In this document: piece by piece, positions 37,117 through 50,600 of the stretch | How positions within the stretch are numbered: position 1 is the first letter of the stretch | Layout of the letters: each line of letters begins with the position of its first letter | Source of the DNA: Trogon surrucura | Lineage: Eukaryota; Chordata; Aves; Trogoniformes; Trogonidae | Assembly: GCA_020746105.1 (NCBI GenBank) | Contig: CM036618.1 | Span: 125,974,191 to 126,038,190, forward strand | Reading direction: 5' to 3' | Length of the DNA stretch: 64,000 bases | The notes under the pieces: model-generated | Databases searched by the model: none | What the model was told of the DNA's origin: nothing | Seen by the model: the letters and a program-made list of their open reading frames with translations, nothing else | Made by a program: the position numbers and the translations under genes

Positions 37117-38329
37117 GTAGGTGTCGTGGGTTGACCCTGGCCAGCCGCCAGGTACCCACACAGCCGCTCACTCACTCCCCCCTTCACTGCTGAACAGGGG
37201 GAGAAAAATATTTCCAAAGATCCAGGGTTTGACATAAGGACAGGGAGATCACCCTCATTTACCGTCCCGGGCAAAACAGACTCAGTTTTGGGGAAATTAG
37301 AATCATAAATTAGGTACATTTATTAAGAGAACTAATCAGAGAGGAGTAGTGAGAAGTGAGAAAGAGCAAACAGATCTTAACAAACAGAACACCTTCCCCC
37401 CATCCCTCCCTTCTTCCCGGGCTCAACATCAGTCCCGGTTTCTCCACCTCCTCCCCCCGAGCAGCGCAGGGGGACAGGGACTGGGGCTGCGGTCAGTTCA
37501 TCCGACGTTGGTTTCACCACTTCTTCACTCCGGGGGAGGACTCTTCACTCTTCCCCAGGGCCATTGTGGGGTCCCTCTCACAGGAGACAAGCTTCACGCT
37601 CTCTTCTCCGCGTGAGTTGTCCCATGAAGGGCAATTCATCACAAACTGACCAACGGGAGACACCCCACGAGGGGCAGCCCACCCCTTGTGAGTCTGAGGC
37701 ACAGTCCTTCGGGGGAAACTGCTCCAGCGTGAGCCACCCGCAGCGTCCCAAAAGTCCCACCGGCCAACCTGCTCCAGCGTGGGCATTCCTCTCTTCCACG
37801 GGCTACAGGTTCCGGCAGCGACCTGCTCCAGTGAGGGCTTCCCATGGGCTACAGCCCTCTTCAGGCATCCACCCACATGGCGTGGAGTCCTCCACATGGT
37901 GGACATCTATGCGGTGATCCTCACGGTGGACATCTGCACCTCGCCCATGGGCTGCAGGGGGACAACCCGCTTCACCATGGTCTTCACCACAGACCCGGGG
38001 GACTCTCTCTGCTCCGGCGCCTGGAGCTCATCCTCCCCCACCTCCTTCTTCACTGACCTTGGTGTCTGTACAGATTCTCACTCCTCCATCTCTGTGCCAG
38101 CTGTTATGGCGCAGTTCTTTTTCCCGTTCTTAAATATGTTTTCACAGAGGCGCTCCTCTGCTATCACCTTACAGATAGGGTCAGCCTTGGCCAGCGGCGG
38201 GTCCCTCTTTGGAGCCGGCTGGCATTGGTTCTATCAAACTTGGGGAGCTTCTAGCAGCTTCTTACAGAAGCCACCCTGCAGCTCCCCCCCCGCCGCTGAA
38301 ATCCAGCGAGGTCAAACCAAAACAGTAGG
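37117..38329 (-). mobile_element. Solo LTR, 1.2-kb avian ERV family, copy 1
   Basis: The LTR proper is 37122-38324 (1203 bp), and the outer five bases on each side are a perfect target duplication GTAGG (37117-37121 and 38325-38329). In element orientation (minus strand) it runs TGTTTTGG...CGACA. It carries a TATTTAA box (38136-38130) and AATAAA (37324-37319). It pairs along its whole length with 59321-60511 in the opposite orientation. A 5-bp duplication fits ERVL-type or similar retroviruses. No internal retroviral genes remain. Open frames inside (37514-37906 on -, 37779-38381 on +) recur in the other copy and belong to the LTR. A one-base indel relative to copy 2 near 38140 shifts the antisense frame. 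Confidence 0.92.
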
Positions 38330-39101
38330 GAACACACCCTGTTCTTTAGTAGCCAGGCGTAAACATAATCTTGAATTGTAATTACTGTGGAACACTTTCT
38401 TCCAGTCTGTTACGAAGACCCTGAACATTACCAACACTCACATTTCAGTCTTTTTTTTTGATTATAAATAAGTATGAACAACCTTTTTTGGCTGTAAATT
38501 TCATTTATACATTTAAACAGTATGCCTATTTCATTAACTCATTTTTGATTTCCTGCTATTGTATTTCATGGAGTATCTCCTACATTTTCTAAAACAGAAA
38601 TAAAGCTTCAATCTGCCTTCTGCAGTTACTTATCATTTACATATTCTCAATTTTTTCCTCCTCTGGGATTAAAAGGTCTTGTCCAACTGTCCTTCACCAA
38701 TTAATTCTTTTCTGTCCCGAGGTAGAGAGTACCAGAACTTCACTTATTATTTACAATGAAGCTTATACAAAATCTACACACAATACCATGTTCCCTGGTA
38801 GTGTTCATAACCCCCAGTGACCTATTTGTTGTTTCTAACCAGTGTTGCACAGGCACAGTACCTCCCTTCAGCTGTAATGCCCAGGTTCAATACCGGTACT
38901 GGTAATGCCATCGTTTTAGCACTGGGAAAAGTGCCTTAGTTAGTTCACATCCCTATTAAAGTCACCACAGTTGGATCATACGGGATCCCACCACAAGTCC
39001 TCCTTGGCCTCATGAATCCAAGTACAGGAGACAACTCACACCACCAAGGAAAGAATTAGATCAGAATGGAAGAAGGTTGTTGGCCCTACCAAGACAAAAG
39101 C

Positions 39102-39132
<31 letters not shown>

Positions 39133-42024
39133 GGATTCAGGTTGATATAAGATGATGATTTTACATCAAAGTCTAGTGGAACTGGACAAGTTTATGATAT
39201 TCAAGTACGCTGATTCTGAATAAGTTTGTTTTGCTATTGAACACATTTTGAGTAAGTTTGTTTTTCCAGGAGTGACTCACACATTAGGCAAACATTGTCC
39301 TCAATGTGTTTTCACTCCCAAAGACACTTGAATTTTTTTTGAAAAAAGTGACAGAAGGACAAGTATTTGAGACCTCCTCTGGGGGGAAAAAAATAACTTA
39401 AAAAAAAAATAAAATCTTTGTTCAGTTGCTGCTTTACTGGCATTTGTTCTCCTGCACTCACATCTTGGTTGTGAATCCCACAGATGTTCCCTTTGTTCTC
39501 TTTCAAATGTCACTCGCTCTTCATGTCCCAACCATTTAAATAAAGACAGTTTTTCTTACTTGGTAAAAGGGCATTTGAAGGTATAGCAATAGCCTAGCAT
39601 TTTCAGTTTCAGTCTTAGACTGTGCCAATTTAACCTCAGTGTTTACCTCCAAGTCCTCTTACTCTTCTTGCTTAGGAACCTACTGACATGTGGCAGCAGT
39701 CATCTAGAGGCAGAAAGAAGTGACACATGGCATGAGCTTAGGGCAGGATAAGAAAACAGCAAAAGGTGAGATTCTTCACTAGAGGTAACAGTGTTAAATA
39801 TAGCACTGGAGTGTCCCAAATACAGGAGCAGCACTTTCTGCACAGGTGCAAGTCCAGGCGAGGAGCTGTATTTCTCCCCAGCCGGAACGCCAGCGCTTTC
39901 TGTAGTGTCTCAGTCAAGTTCACAAGAGGCAACTCATCAGCAGGAGCACATGCCAGCAAGGAATCAAAAGCAGCTTCCATGTACCCCCAAGGTCAATACT
40001 TTGCTGACAGCATTTTCTGTGTGAATTTGTCGGGATTTATTTCCATGGTTGCTCCTGCACTGGTATGGCAAGGGCCAGTGAGCCCAAGGAACAGGCGACA
40101 CCTCTTGCAGTTCACTAGGCAGCCTTAGGTCAGTGAAAAGCAAAATGTAGCATAAATTGAAGAGCTTTAGTCTATATAGATATGAAGGTATATGCCCCCT
40201 TTTCTGTAATGTAAAATACTTTAAAATGAACGTAAGGACCACCCTTACAATACACAAAAAAATCACATATCCATACCTGTTAAAACATAATTTCAGGAGC
40301 AAATCAAACACAGAGTAATACAGATGCTGTCTTAAGAGATGAATCTGGCTGTTTAACTACAGCTTCTGCCCATGCCCTCAGCTGTTTTGAAGTTAACAGG
40401 TAACTGGTCTTCCCACTCAGACCTCTGTGAAGTCCAAGTTGCAGCTGAGAGAGAGACTTGAAAATAAGCAACACACCCAGCCCACCCACAGTCAATCCTG
40501 GATTTTCTATTTTAACTCAGTACTGATGCTTCTTTGCCAAAATTTTCCTCTATCGTTCCTAGGAAATACTGAAAAAATGTCATCTTGGTCAAGCTTTAGC
40601 TTTAAGCCTTTAAGGGACAAAACTGAAAATCAACGATATTAACATCTAAGCACAATAAAAATAGTGATTTTAAGAATGAAATACAGCTTATACTTGGAAC
40701 TTTACATGCAGCTTGCATTTTCTCCTAAAGCTTCAGAAAAGGCCAGGGGACAGACTATTAATCAGGAAAACATTAAGCCAGAATTTCAAGTCAGGTTAAA
40801 AAGATCCCAGCTGAGCTGCTTACTTACAAATAAAAGAACCTACGAAGTACAGTATGGAGCTTGATTTCCTTAGCTTTGAACCCCAAAGCTGAATGGTCAA
40901 ATGCAGAAAACGCTATCCACCATTTAATTAAAGTTCTGTAGCATCAATCACCTTTGGATTTCCTATCAGGCCTTTCTCATGCATGAGACGATAAAATACA
41001 CACATGGCCCTGCTTAAGCTGTCAGCTCATTAAAGAGAGTGCATTCAAAGCTACAGCACTACTGAGACACACACAAACCCGTCACTTTTCGCATAGGCTT
41101 CTACAGAGGATGCAGAAAAGCAAGAGCTGGGGGCCAACTATGCACACCAGGTGCCATGGTAATGGAATGAAAGTACTAAAAAAAAAACCAACCACCAAAT
41201 CATTGTAAATTTTACAAAATCCATGTTACGTACATGGGATTCCTTAAAGAATTCAGTGCTGTTCGGCTTTCAGATGGAAGTAAAGGCAGTTACTTTTTTG
41301 ACTGCAGTCACAGAAGCATTATGGATACATAACTCCTCACCTTGCAACCAGATCTGCTGTGTATAACACAGTTTCTACTGAAGCCTGTAAGATGAATTAC
41401 ACAAAATATACTTGCTGAGATTACTAGTTAAAACTGACTTTTTTTTTTATTAAGCGGAGAAGTCAGGGTATTGAAGGAAGATGTAAAAAACCCAAAAACT
41501 TATGCCTCACTGAGATGGCCACTATCCAGATCTTTGCAGCTTTCAGAAGAGCTGTCATTATTCGATGTGATGCATGAAATGGCCCGAAGATCTCAATCTA
41601 AGCCAAATTCTCAATCAGTCAAAAGTCTGTTGCACTGTGCCACCTTACATGAGCTAGAGATTTGGCATCTCATCCCTTAAAACCTCAAACTTTTATTTGG
41701 GTGGTTTGGATCACCAACACAAAACAGTACCTATTCCCTGTGCCTGCAGGGGGCTGGCTGGCTGAAGTCACATTCACAAGGTCCTTCTCTTACTGCTGCT
41801 ACAGGAAATGAGAGATTTAATTTTCACAGCTCTTTAGTGGGCAATCATTTTTGTCTTCCCTCCTCATTACAGTGTCTTTGCACTGTAGAAAATAGAAAGA
41901 AAGAAAATAAAAGCAGCAAAATATATTAAGATGTATAAATAAGTAAACAAACACAATATCTGTGTCTTCCATCTATTACTAAATAAGATTAAACTAGCTC
42001 CTGCAATCGGCCCCATCTCTTACC
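38330..42024. other. Non-coding sequence, no gene recognised
   Basis: No gene or named repeat is visible apart from the T/A block at 39102-39132. A short direct repeat (AAGTAAGTTTGTTTT-like, near 39222-39262) is present. Open frames at 39738-40311 overlap on opposite strands and carry no known motif. Confidence 0.55.
39102..39132. repeat. T14-A17 block, perfect AT palindrome
   Basis: A run of 14 T is followed directly by 17 A. This is a perfect inverted repeat that can form an A/T hairpin, and it is also prone to sequencing and assembly error. Nothing next to it identifies a retroposed gene, although one poly(A) tail abutting another would look like this. Confidence 0.9.
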
Positions 42025-42160
42025 GGAGAGGAGGGAGAGGAGGGAGAGGAGGGAGAGGAGGGAGAGGAGGGAGAGGAGGGAGAGGAGGGAGAGGAGGGAG
42101 AGGAGGGAGAGGAGGGAGAGGAGGGAGAGGAGGGAGAGGAGGGAGAGGAGGGAGAGGAGG
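42025..42160 (+). repeat. Purine-only 9-bp minisatellite, about 15 units
   Basis: The unit GAGAGGAGG repeats about 15 times with no visible variant over 136 bases. Every base on the + strand is A or G. GGG runs recur every nine bases with six-base loops, which fits the canonical G-quadruplex pattern many times over. The pure purine strand could also form triplex (H-DNA). The minus strand translates as a Ser-Pro-Ser run only because of the repeat; it is not a gene. Such arrays are normally length-polymorphic. Confidence 0.97.
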
Positions 42161-44195
42161 GCTGCAGGATAGGAACTGGCCTCAAGAAAAGTGGCATCAT
42201 TATTCCTTTTTCACTCCAAAACGTTAAACATATTCAGTCTTACTTGATTTCATCAAGATACTGCCTAGGCAAGTGAAAAGATTCCAAAACATAGTGTCAG
42301 CGCCAAGACTACTTGCACTCCAACACATTCCCAGGCACCTTCCTTCTGATCTATCGCTTCTGACATAACATCTAGGACATCATCAAAGCTCACTACCAGC
42401 TGTGGCATTCAGCATCTGATGTTGCAGCAATTACTTAGTTACTGTGATTGAACATCTCTCCCTGAGTAATCCTCACAGACTGGTACTCTGTGTGGGAATT
42501 TGACTTTTGAAGAGAACACTGATCTTCTCTGCTCTGATGCAGGACATGTTTCCAGGTCCCCCACATTAAGCGTAACTCAGAGAGGTCCTGAGATGAATTT
42601 CAAACAGGAGATAAAAGTTGTGGTTTTCTGCAACCTCTATTTACCTCTGAAACAGCTGCTATTTATGTCTTCTATCTAGACAAAAATCACCTTCAGCACA
42701 TCCCAGCACATTCCTAGCTTTCTCCCCTTTTCTTGGCTCCAATACAGTTTCTTCAAAATTTGACACCAAACCTGCTCAGTATTTTAACCAGTCACTGCAT
42801 TATGTGTAAGGAATACTGCCTATAAACTGTACCTTGCACTTCTTCACCACCCTCCTGTCCTTCAGAGGTTTTGATGATTTCTGCTGACACTGCCTACCTG
42901 GTAAACCTCGGCTCTGGGAAAGGATTTTGTTTTGGCTTCTCTAAGGCAAAAATACACAACAAAAAAAAGCCCGCCTACATCAAATCAATAGCCTTACTTA
43001 TTAATCAGGCAAATGTTTTGGGGTGCTTCATGTACAAGAGCTCTACTTGTGTTCCCCCCAGATTAAGAACTAAAACTTCCACTGCAGCAACCATCAGCCT
43101 CAGCAGGCACAGAGGCAGTGTGACTTCATGCACACTAGTGGAGTTGTTTCAGATTTGTTTTGGCTTCCCAACATGAGAGAGACATTCTTTCCTCCTTTAC
43201 TATATTTTTGCCATTCCTTTGTCACTCAACTGGGAAAAGGTAAACTGAAGCATATAGTGCCAAGTTGACGCATGATACAATGCATGATACACCCTCAGGT
43301 AGCCATTAAACCCAAATTCTGCCTTGTGATGCAAGCATAAAGCTTCTGCAAGAGACAATGAACTTTGTCAAGATTTAATTGAGATCACAAAGTGATAATG
43401 TAATGCTCAAGTCATCTAATTGCCAGACCCAGAAGCTGGCACTCCGTTACCTGTGCCTTTTGGAAACACAACACTCCATACGATCCCAGACAGGGCTTCA
43501 GCCGGCCTCCCTCCCCTGCTCTCGGCAGCACCTGAAGACCAGGCTATTCCTTCTTCATTGCAAAGACCAGGCTACGAGTCCTTCATTGTTTCCTGTTCCA
43601 AAGTTTTATCCTGCTTCAAGATGATTTCTCATTCCTTGCTGTCTGACAACACTTCCAGCTTTTTAGAAGTTTTAATTCTACTAATTATTTTTATGGCAAA
43701 AAGTAAAATTTTTATGCCTTTGTTGTTCTGGGCCAAAGGCTTTTTTTACATCTTTTTCTACCCTTGTGGCCTGCAGAACTGTTTTGGTTTTTTACTAAAA
43801 AGTCCAAAGAAAGGACAGTTTTACCAGCATTGAAATACACAAGACCTTTCTTGTCTTACATAAAATTTAAACCTAATCTGCCATCTGTTCAATCTGTTAC
43901 TTCTAACACTTCCCGCAAGAGAGCTGGTTTGATCATCACCCATCTAGACTTTGATAGAGTGATCGTAGGATCCTGTCTAAAGGATAGTAACAAATTCTAG
44001 TGTCTCTTCTGTTAGCAATCACAAGTGATATTAAACTTCCAATGAGATTCAAAATTATGCAAAATTTATTATGAACAATACAGGAAAGAATAAAACCATT
44101 TATTATTATGTTGCTGTTGTAAAGAGAGTGGGCAGTATACCATGAGACAGGAGAGAAACTCCAGTATTTGCAAAAGAAAACATATTCTACCATAT
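42161..44195. other. Non-coding sequence, no gene recognised
   Basis: Nothing definite is present. There is a small tandem GCATGATACA pair near 43269-43292. Overlapping + strand open frames at 43379-44000 lack family resemblance and splice logic. The CR1 fragment starts at the right edge. Confidence 0.5.
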
Positions 44196-44674
44196 ATTGT
44201 GTCCAGTTCTGGGCCCCTCAGCTTGAGAGAGTCCAGCGCAGAGCCACAAAGATGATTAAGGGAGTGGAGCATCTCCCTTATGAGGAAAGGCTGAAGGAGC
44301 TGGGTCTCTTTAGCTTGGAGAAGAGGAGGCTGAGGGGTGACCTCATTCATGTTTATAAATATGTCAGGGGGGAGTGTCAGGAGGACAGTGCCAGGCTCCT
44401 CTCAGTGATGTCCAATGACAGGACAAGGGGCAATGGGTACAAGCTGGAACATAGAACGCTCCACAAAAATATCAGAAAAAACTTTTTCACTGTGAGGGTG
44501 ACCGAGCACTGGCACAGGCTGCCCAGGGAGGTTGTGGAGTCTCCTTCTCTGGAGATATTCAAAACCTGCCTGGATGTGTTCCTGTGTGACCTACTGTAGG
44601 TGATTGTGCTCTTGCAGGGGGGCTGGACTAGATGATCTTTTGAGGTCCCTTCCAACCCCGAATATTCTGTGATA
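44196..44674 (+). mobile_element. 5'-truncated CR1 LINE, 3' end
   Basis: This is a short copy of the CR1 C-terminal region plus 3' UTR, co-linear with 4730-5230. The 3' UTR keeps GATGATCTTT and GGTCCCTTCCAA and ends in one decayed 8-mer (ATTCTGTGAT near 44664-44673). The 5' edge is approximate. There is an internal 21-base deletion near 44223 compared with the other copies. Confidence 0.92.
44197..44599 (+). pseudogene. CR1 ORF2 C-terminal fragment with in-frame deletion
   Basis: The frame is open from the truncation point to the native CR1 stop at 44597-44599. It encodes YCVQFWAPQ, then jumps directly to LERVQ, losing seven residues that the copy at 9500-10266 still has. It continues with KRRLRGDLI and [11 protein letters not shown]. 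The reverse transcriptase core is entirely missing. A Met at 44168 gives a 143-residue open frame, but its first ten or so residues come from flanking DNA. Confidence 0.9.
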
Positions 44675-47600
44675 CCATCAAGAGCACAGCAGGAGTTCCT
44701 GCCTTGAGTGCCCCAAACACCAAGGCGGAACATCTATAAAAAATGTGGGAGGCTGATGCAAGGGGAACAGCAAACAGGCCTCAGGTTTGGCCAGGTTTGT
44801 TGTGTTACATGCAGACAGTACCATACAGTACCCATATGGCCACATCAGGATCATTTCTGAGCTAGGAAAGGGCCCACAGAGGTTTGCTTGCCAAGGAAGA
44901 CAAATAAAACTATTTTTGACCGAAGATTTCTCTAATATAAAAACATCTTCCTATAACAGAATTTTGAAAACTTGACATTCCAGAAGTCAATAATTTGAAA
45001 TCACTGGTTTATGACTACACTTAATCCTTGAAAACAAACCCATGTCTACTGCAACCTCAACACTCATTCACTTCTTCCAAATTTTCCAAGGGTGGCAGCT
45101 GAGGTGCCAACAGCCCTTTAAGGAAACTGGCTTTTTCATATCCACAGTTGTTTATCAGCCAGTTGAGTCAGATGCAAGTATGAAAGTCTAAACACTGATC
45201 ATTCTGATAAATCCAAGATGACAGATAACAAAACAGAGAGATGTAGCAAGAAGAACCGTGACTGATTTTTACTGAACAGAATACTCCCCAGTTTGTTGCA
45301 CTGTAGGGTTTGGTATCAGCAACGTCCAGCAATCAGTTGTGAGTAGCTCAGGGTCAGAGGGCCGCACAGTTGTTCTCACGCAGCCAGAGTACAGGGGATT
45401 GCAGCACCCCCTGATACTTACTTACTTCACCACCCATGAAATGCAGAAACCTGGCTTACGTATTCAAACCTCTTTCAGCACTGAACTCTCTGAAGATGTA
45501 TAGGGAAATATAAGGGAAACTTTCCAAGAGAGAAAACAGGTCAGAGAAGTGTGTTTTCCCTCAGTATGGGAATGATCTCTTCTTGACATAGTCCTGGGCC
45601 ATTTCCATCCTCAGTGGGCATTTTTGCTTATAATTAAAATCTGTTTCATCTTTCAAAAATACAACACAGAAAAGTGGCAGAGACAAGAGGCAAAGAGACA
45701 GTAAGACAAAAAATGGTTGTGCTAAAGAGGGTAAATAGTTGCTGTGATGAGAGAAGAGGACTCGAAGCAGACAGGCACACAGGGCTGCGTTTGCTTAGAA
45801 GCACACCGCAGTTTGTGACAAGGAGGGAATGATAACACATTCCACCACCAATGTTTGCAGAGAGCACTGGAAAAAACTTTAAAGCTCATGGTCTTTGGGA
45901 CTTCAAACAGCAAGTAGAAAGAATATCAGTTTGATACCTCAACCTTTACGCTCGCAGTATTTATGACTAACATACCTGTGTTCTTTCCAGAGGTTAAGAA
46001 TCCAGGTAACAGACCCAGACTGACCCCGCTCAGCTTGCAAATGCTGAGAAGAGCCTTGCTTGCCAAAGTACAGCTTCTCTTCAAAAAAGAAAGAATTAAA
46101 TAGAACACCGAGTCTTTGCTTTTGTTAGCAAAGACGCTGCTGAGCTCTTCTGTCACTCTGGAACTGCACGAGGGCCTCCGTATAAATAAAGGGAGATTAT
46201 GAAACAACCTCTGAACAAAGCAGAGTCATCGGCTCACCTGACCTCTGTAGGGCAAGGACTAAAACCACAAATCACCTGAAAAATTTCTCCTAAGTCAAAC
46301 ATTTAGGTGTTAGCAAGATTGTCAGAGTATATATCCCATGTTGCCTAACTCCACGGATTTCCAAAGTGTGGTTGACCCTGATGCTTCAACCGGTAGACAC
46401 ATACAACCCTGAAGCCTGCTGCTGCCGAGCTATTTTCTCATTTTTTGCTAATCCTATGCCTGAGCAGGTTATTCTCCCCCAAAGTGATAGGGTAAAACCA
46501 GGTCCATAATTCAGAGCCGAAAATTCCCCTAGTTGAGGAAGCCCTGATGTGGGCATTTGACAATGGCTGGTCTCCTGGTGCCTGAGGGTCCAAACGGCCC
46601 TGTCAGCCGAGATCAGCCCAGAGACTGCCGTGGGTGGCCAAGGAGCACGCAGAGAGGGATGAGCCAAACACGTAAGTCAATCCCCTGAGAGCCTGAAAGA
46701 ATAAGACTGCTAATTTGATAAGGAACCAGAACAAACTGAGCTTTAAACATCTTCTACAGCCAAAATTGCAGCTTGATTAGGTTTGTGAAACATCTCATAA
46801 GGAAAAGAGGAAGCACTATTGGGAAAAGTGCAATTAAAATCTCTTGTATTTTATTTTTTAATTATGTTTATCAAACACGTAAGATTCTAGGGGCTAGAAA
46901 CCAGTGATAACATGACTAATACACTGAAAATTAATTCTGCATGTTGGTTCAACTGTTTTAAAGGTAATAAATCATCAATCACCAGCATAGGACCACGTAA
47001 TCTATTTCATGCATGAAGCAGCACTTTATTGTGGTAAATTTAGCTGTGTCTTATTAAACTGACTGCAGTCTCTGGCCAGCTAGTAGAACCTGAATAGGTT
47101 TTCACATTATATTCCTCTGAGCTCAAAATAAATCAAAAAGTCTCAGCTTCATGGAGCTACGTGATTTTTAGAGAATGACTTAACCCTTTCCATTACTCAA
47201 CTACTTGGCAAGTGTGTGGTCAGTCTGAGGACTAAAACTTCAAGAAAAATCTCTCCTCAGCCTCCACAGCTCTGGCATAACAATGATATTACATACAAAA
47301 CCCTTAATTTAGTCTCCAGGCAGTCAAACAGATTTCCAGCAACTTTGTTTTGTTTGGGTTGGGTTTTTTCTGAGCATCAGTGAATTAGTCTATATCAACA
47401 CAAAAACATCACCACAGGCAAACAATGTGCCTATATCCTGTTCCTCTAGAAATCAATGGCAATATTTTGACAAGAGGATCATACTGTGTGTGACTTCTCA
47501 TTCATTTCTTCCCATTAAAAATCAAGCATTTTTCAAATCTCTCAGTCCCATCTCCCCATGGTTTACTGGTCTTTTTTTTGTTTGTTTTGAGGAAAAGAAA

Positions 47601-50600
47601 TTTTATCCTCTGCTTATGCTCTAAAGTATGTATTGCATGTGGCCAATGTGTCAAGGTTTTATCGGGATCCCACCTGTTTCCTGCACTATATATGTACTGA
47701 TTTTTCCTACTTTATTGTGAGAAGCAAAGATTTAGTGTGAGAGTTGACTACCAAGTAAGAACCATATGTTCCCATGAAAATAAATTCAAAGAGAATTCTT
47801 GTGTGACCGGTTTTTTGTAGCAAGATAAAGTTTTTCTCTCCTTCTGACATTCAATTTTTCATAAAAATCAAGATGGCTTTCAACAGGCTGGAAACAGTAC
47901 TTTGCAACTAGCCACATCACCTGCTAACCTGCAGCACCCCAAATGTTGTGAGGTCAATTGTTACTCCTAGCAATTGTAATTCTTACTCCTGCTTCAAGGA
48001 CTCTGCTGTTTGGCAAGAAAACAGGCCCAACAATCCCAGTGCAGTATTTTCTTGATTCTGCTTTGAACCTCTCTCCTGTATGTTTGCAAGAAATAACAAA
48101 GGATATATTTGCGTTTGGTTTTCTCTTCTTTTTTACATCTTTAGCAAAGGGTGTGACTGAAAAAGCTTATTATGCTCTTTTCATTCAAGATACTTAAGAA
48201 CCCAAACATCTAATGTTTAGACACATTCCATGAATCCACAGGGTTCTGTCGACATACCCTCAAGATTCTGAGCTTATAATTTCAACCCATGTGTTACTGC
48301 AATGAACACAGGGTCACAGCACGGGGACCTGAAAAACCCACCCATCACACTGACAGTCAGAAGCAAGCAAAGCACACCCAAGGCAAGTCTCCTCACTTTT
48401 TTTTCATCCGAGATACTAAGAACAACAAAGTTTTCAAAATAAAAGTCTATGATAAATTTAGAAAGATCTTTTTAATTTACATGGAGTTATAAAGCTGTGC
48501 ACCTACCACAAATTTCTGTTTGCCTGTCCTTTTACTCTGCACTGTGACATACATCCTGCTCGCGTGGCTTTCTTCACACGCTTATTCAAAGGCCAGCTGT
48601 CAGAAGCAGAGGTCAGTGAGTCTTTCCATTGACTTGATCCTCACCAAAAATGACGACAGGAATAACTGTGGCTCAGAGTAACCTCACCCAAAGGTTGCCC
48701 AGTTCTGTAAGTTTTCTCTCTTCACACAACTTCAACAACCATCACCATCACATTTCCTCACCCAGTTCTGTTTTCCTAAAAAGCAGTGAAATACCTCATG
48801 CAATTTCTTGACTAAGGGAAAATCTCCAAACCACAGCCAAGATCGCATTCCCAGTAACTGTGACTTTTAATAGATCAGCAACTAAAATCTGCCTTTCCTC
48901 GAGAACAGTCATTTTGTCAGTCTGCCATTATCTACTCAGCAAGGAAACACTGCTGGCCCTTAGTTGTCACCACAGCAATGTCAAAAGGAAACAGGCAAAA
49001 AACTATTCCCATCTCCAGAAATGTAATCACAGCTCATGACATAAGGGCTCAAGTGCTACTCACACACAGTTCTTCTTTTCCAGCCTCGGATATAGCCTGG
49101 CACAGAGCAAGGATGCCTCATAGACTTTCATAATATTAATTTATTGCAGAGAGCAGGTGTAATTTCCTGCCCTTGGTACAGTAACAGATTGGCAACACTT
49201 GTATTAATTTTCTCTATTATTGTTGAATCTCAGACAGCCTGTGTATTTGAATATTGAGCTTATTTGTATAGCTACAATACAACCTATATGTTACCACACC
49301 ACCTACCTTCTTGTGCTTGACCTACCCTTTTGAAACATATTTAGAATTTCCTACAAACAAGTTTGTGTCCTACCTGGAAGGTAAATATGGTACATTGAAG
49401 GAAGTGGGGGTGTGTGAATGTAGCCCACATCTATAGATTTTCCTGAGAAGCACGTACTCCCTTGAAATGAAACTGGAAATATAAAAACCCTCTCTGATAA
49501 ACATTTTAACTTTTCACCAAATACCCTGGCAGTGGGATGGCTGTCCCCAGGCACTCGCACTGCCTTACACTTCGCTCTCTGTGTCTCAGGCAGAGGTTAC
49601 ACTTTTTTGAAAGAAAAAGGCAATTTTGTGTTAGCTCTGTGGAATTTAAAAAACAAAACAAAACAAAAAAATCAAAACATGGAACTAAAATCTATTCCTC
49701 TTCTCCTGAACTTCCAGGGAAGTTATCAATCTCATAGTATCTTCAGTTCATGTTAAGTTTATCAGAATTACCATTTGTACAAACAGAGAGATAAAATGCA
49801 CTTAAGGCTACAGTTATATATAGTCCTAAGGCTAAAACTAAGCATTACAAATTATTCAAGAAAGCTTTCAAACCTACTACCTAGACTATTTAGCTAAGTT
49901 TGTTAATAATCTTGGAAAAAAAAAAAACCTCAATGATTGACCACAGACATGTAGTTTAACATGTTAGTTATACAGCACCTTATACCTATGTAACACGTAA
50001 TTAAATGTTTACCAAGCAACACAGGGCAGCCTTTGTAACTGAAGTAAATTCACTGCTTTAATTAATCAGATATGATAATAGGTATACAGATGGATAGTCC
50101 TATTTGTGCAGTCAAGTGAACATTTTCGACTTGATTTGAAGTGAGTCAAGCGGCCCCTTAAATTAGTAAATGCACCATGGATGGACACATAAAACAAATC
50201 GTCAGATTCTTCCCCTATCCAGTCAATCTGAGATTAGAGCTAAAGCTCTCGGAACTTCACACTGCCAAAAACTTCATGCTGCTGTGTTCACCAGCCAATA
50301 CAGCTGCTAGACAGAGACTAACAAGAGGAACCAGGAGGAATTCCTAAACCCCTCTCTCACTCCAAATAATACATCACCCACTATCAAAAACAAATCAAGG
50401 AAAAACAAACAAACAAAAAAATCTTTGAAGAATCTCATCTTTTCGGTCACCAGTAGATTTGCAGCAATGCACATCGGTGTTGGTTTGGGTGGGTCAGCCT
50501 TCACACGAACAGGCAGCGTGCTGCTGAGAAACAAAAACTATGTCAGATCTGGATGCGATCCCAAGTTTATCTGCCAAGCTGTATCATACAGACATAGGAA

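Noticed and set aside
33499..38324. A provirus with the LTRs at 33499-34253 and 37122-38324 as its two ends
   Set aside because: The two LTRs belong to different families and face opposite ways, the second has its own target duplication, and nothing between them resembles gag, pol or env.
37349..38381. Several overlapping open frames resembling a small gene cluster
   Set aside because: All lie inside the LTR, and most recur in the second copy at 59321-60511, so they are repeat sequence and not separate host genes.
41994..42200. Ser-Pro-Ser repeat protein on the minus strand
   Set aside because: It is a translation of the 9-bp minisatellite. A 9-base unit keeps any frame open, so the frame is not evidence of coding.
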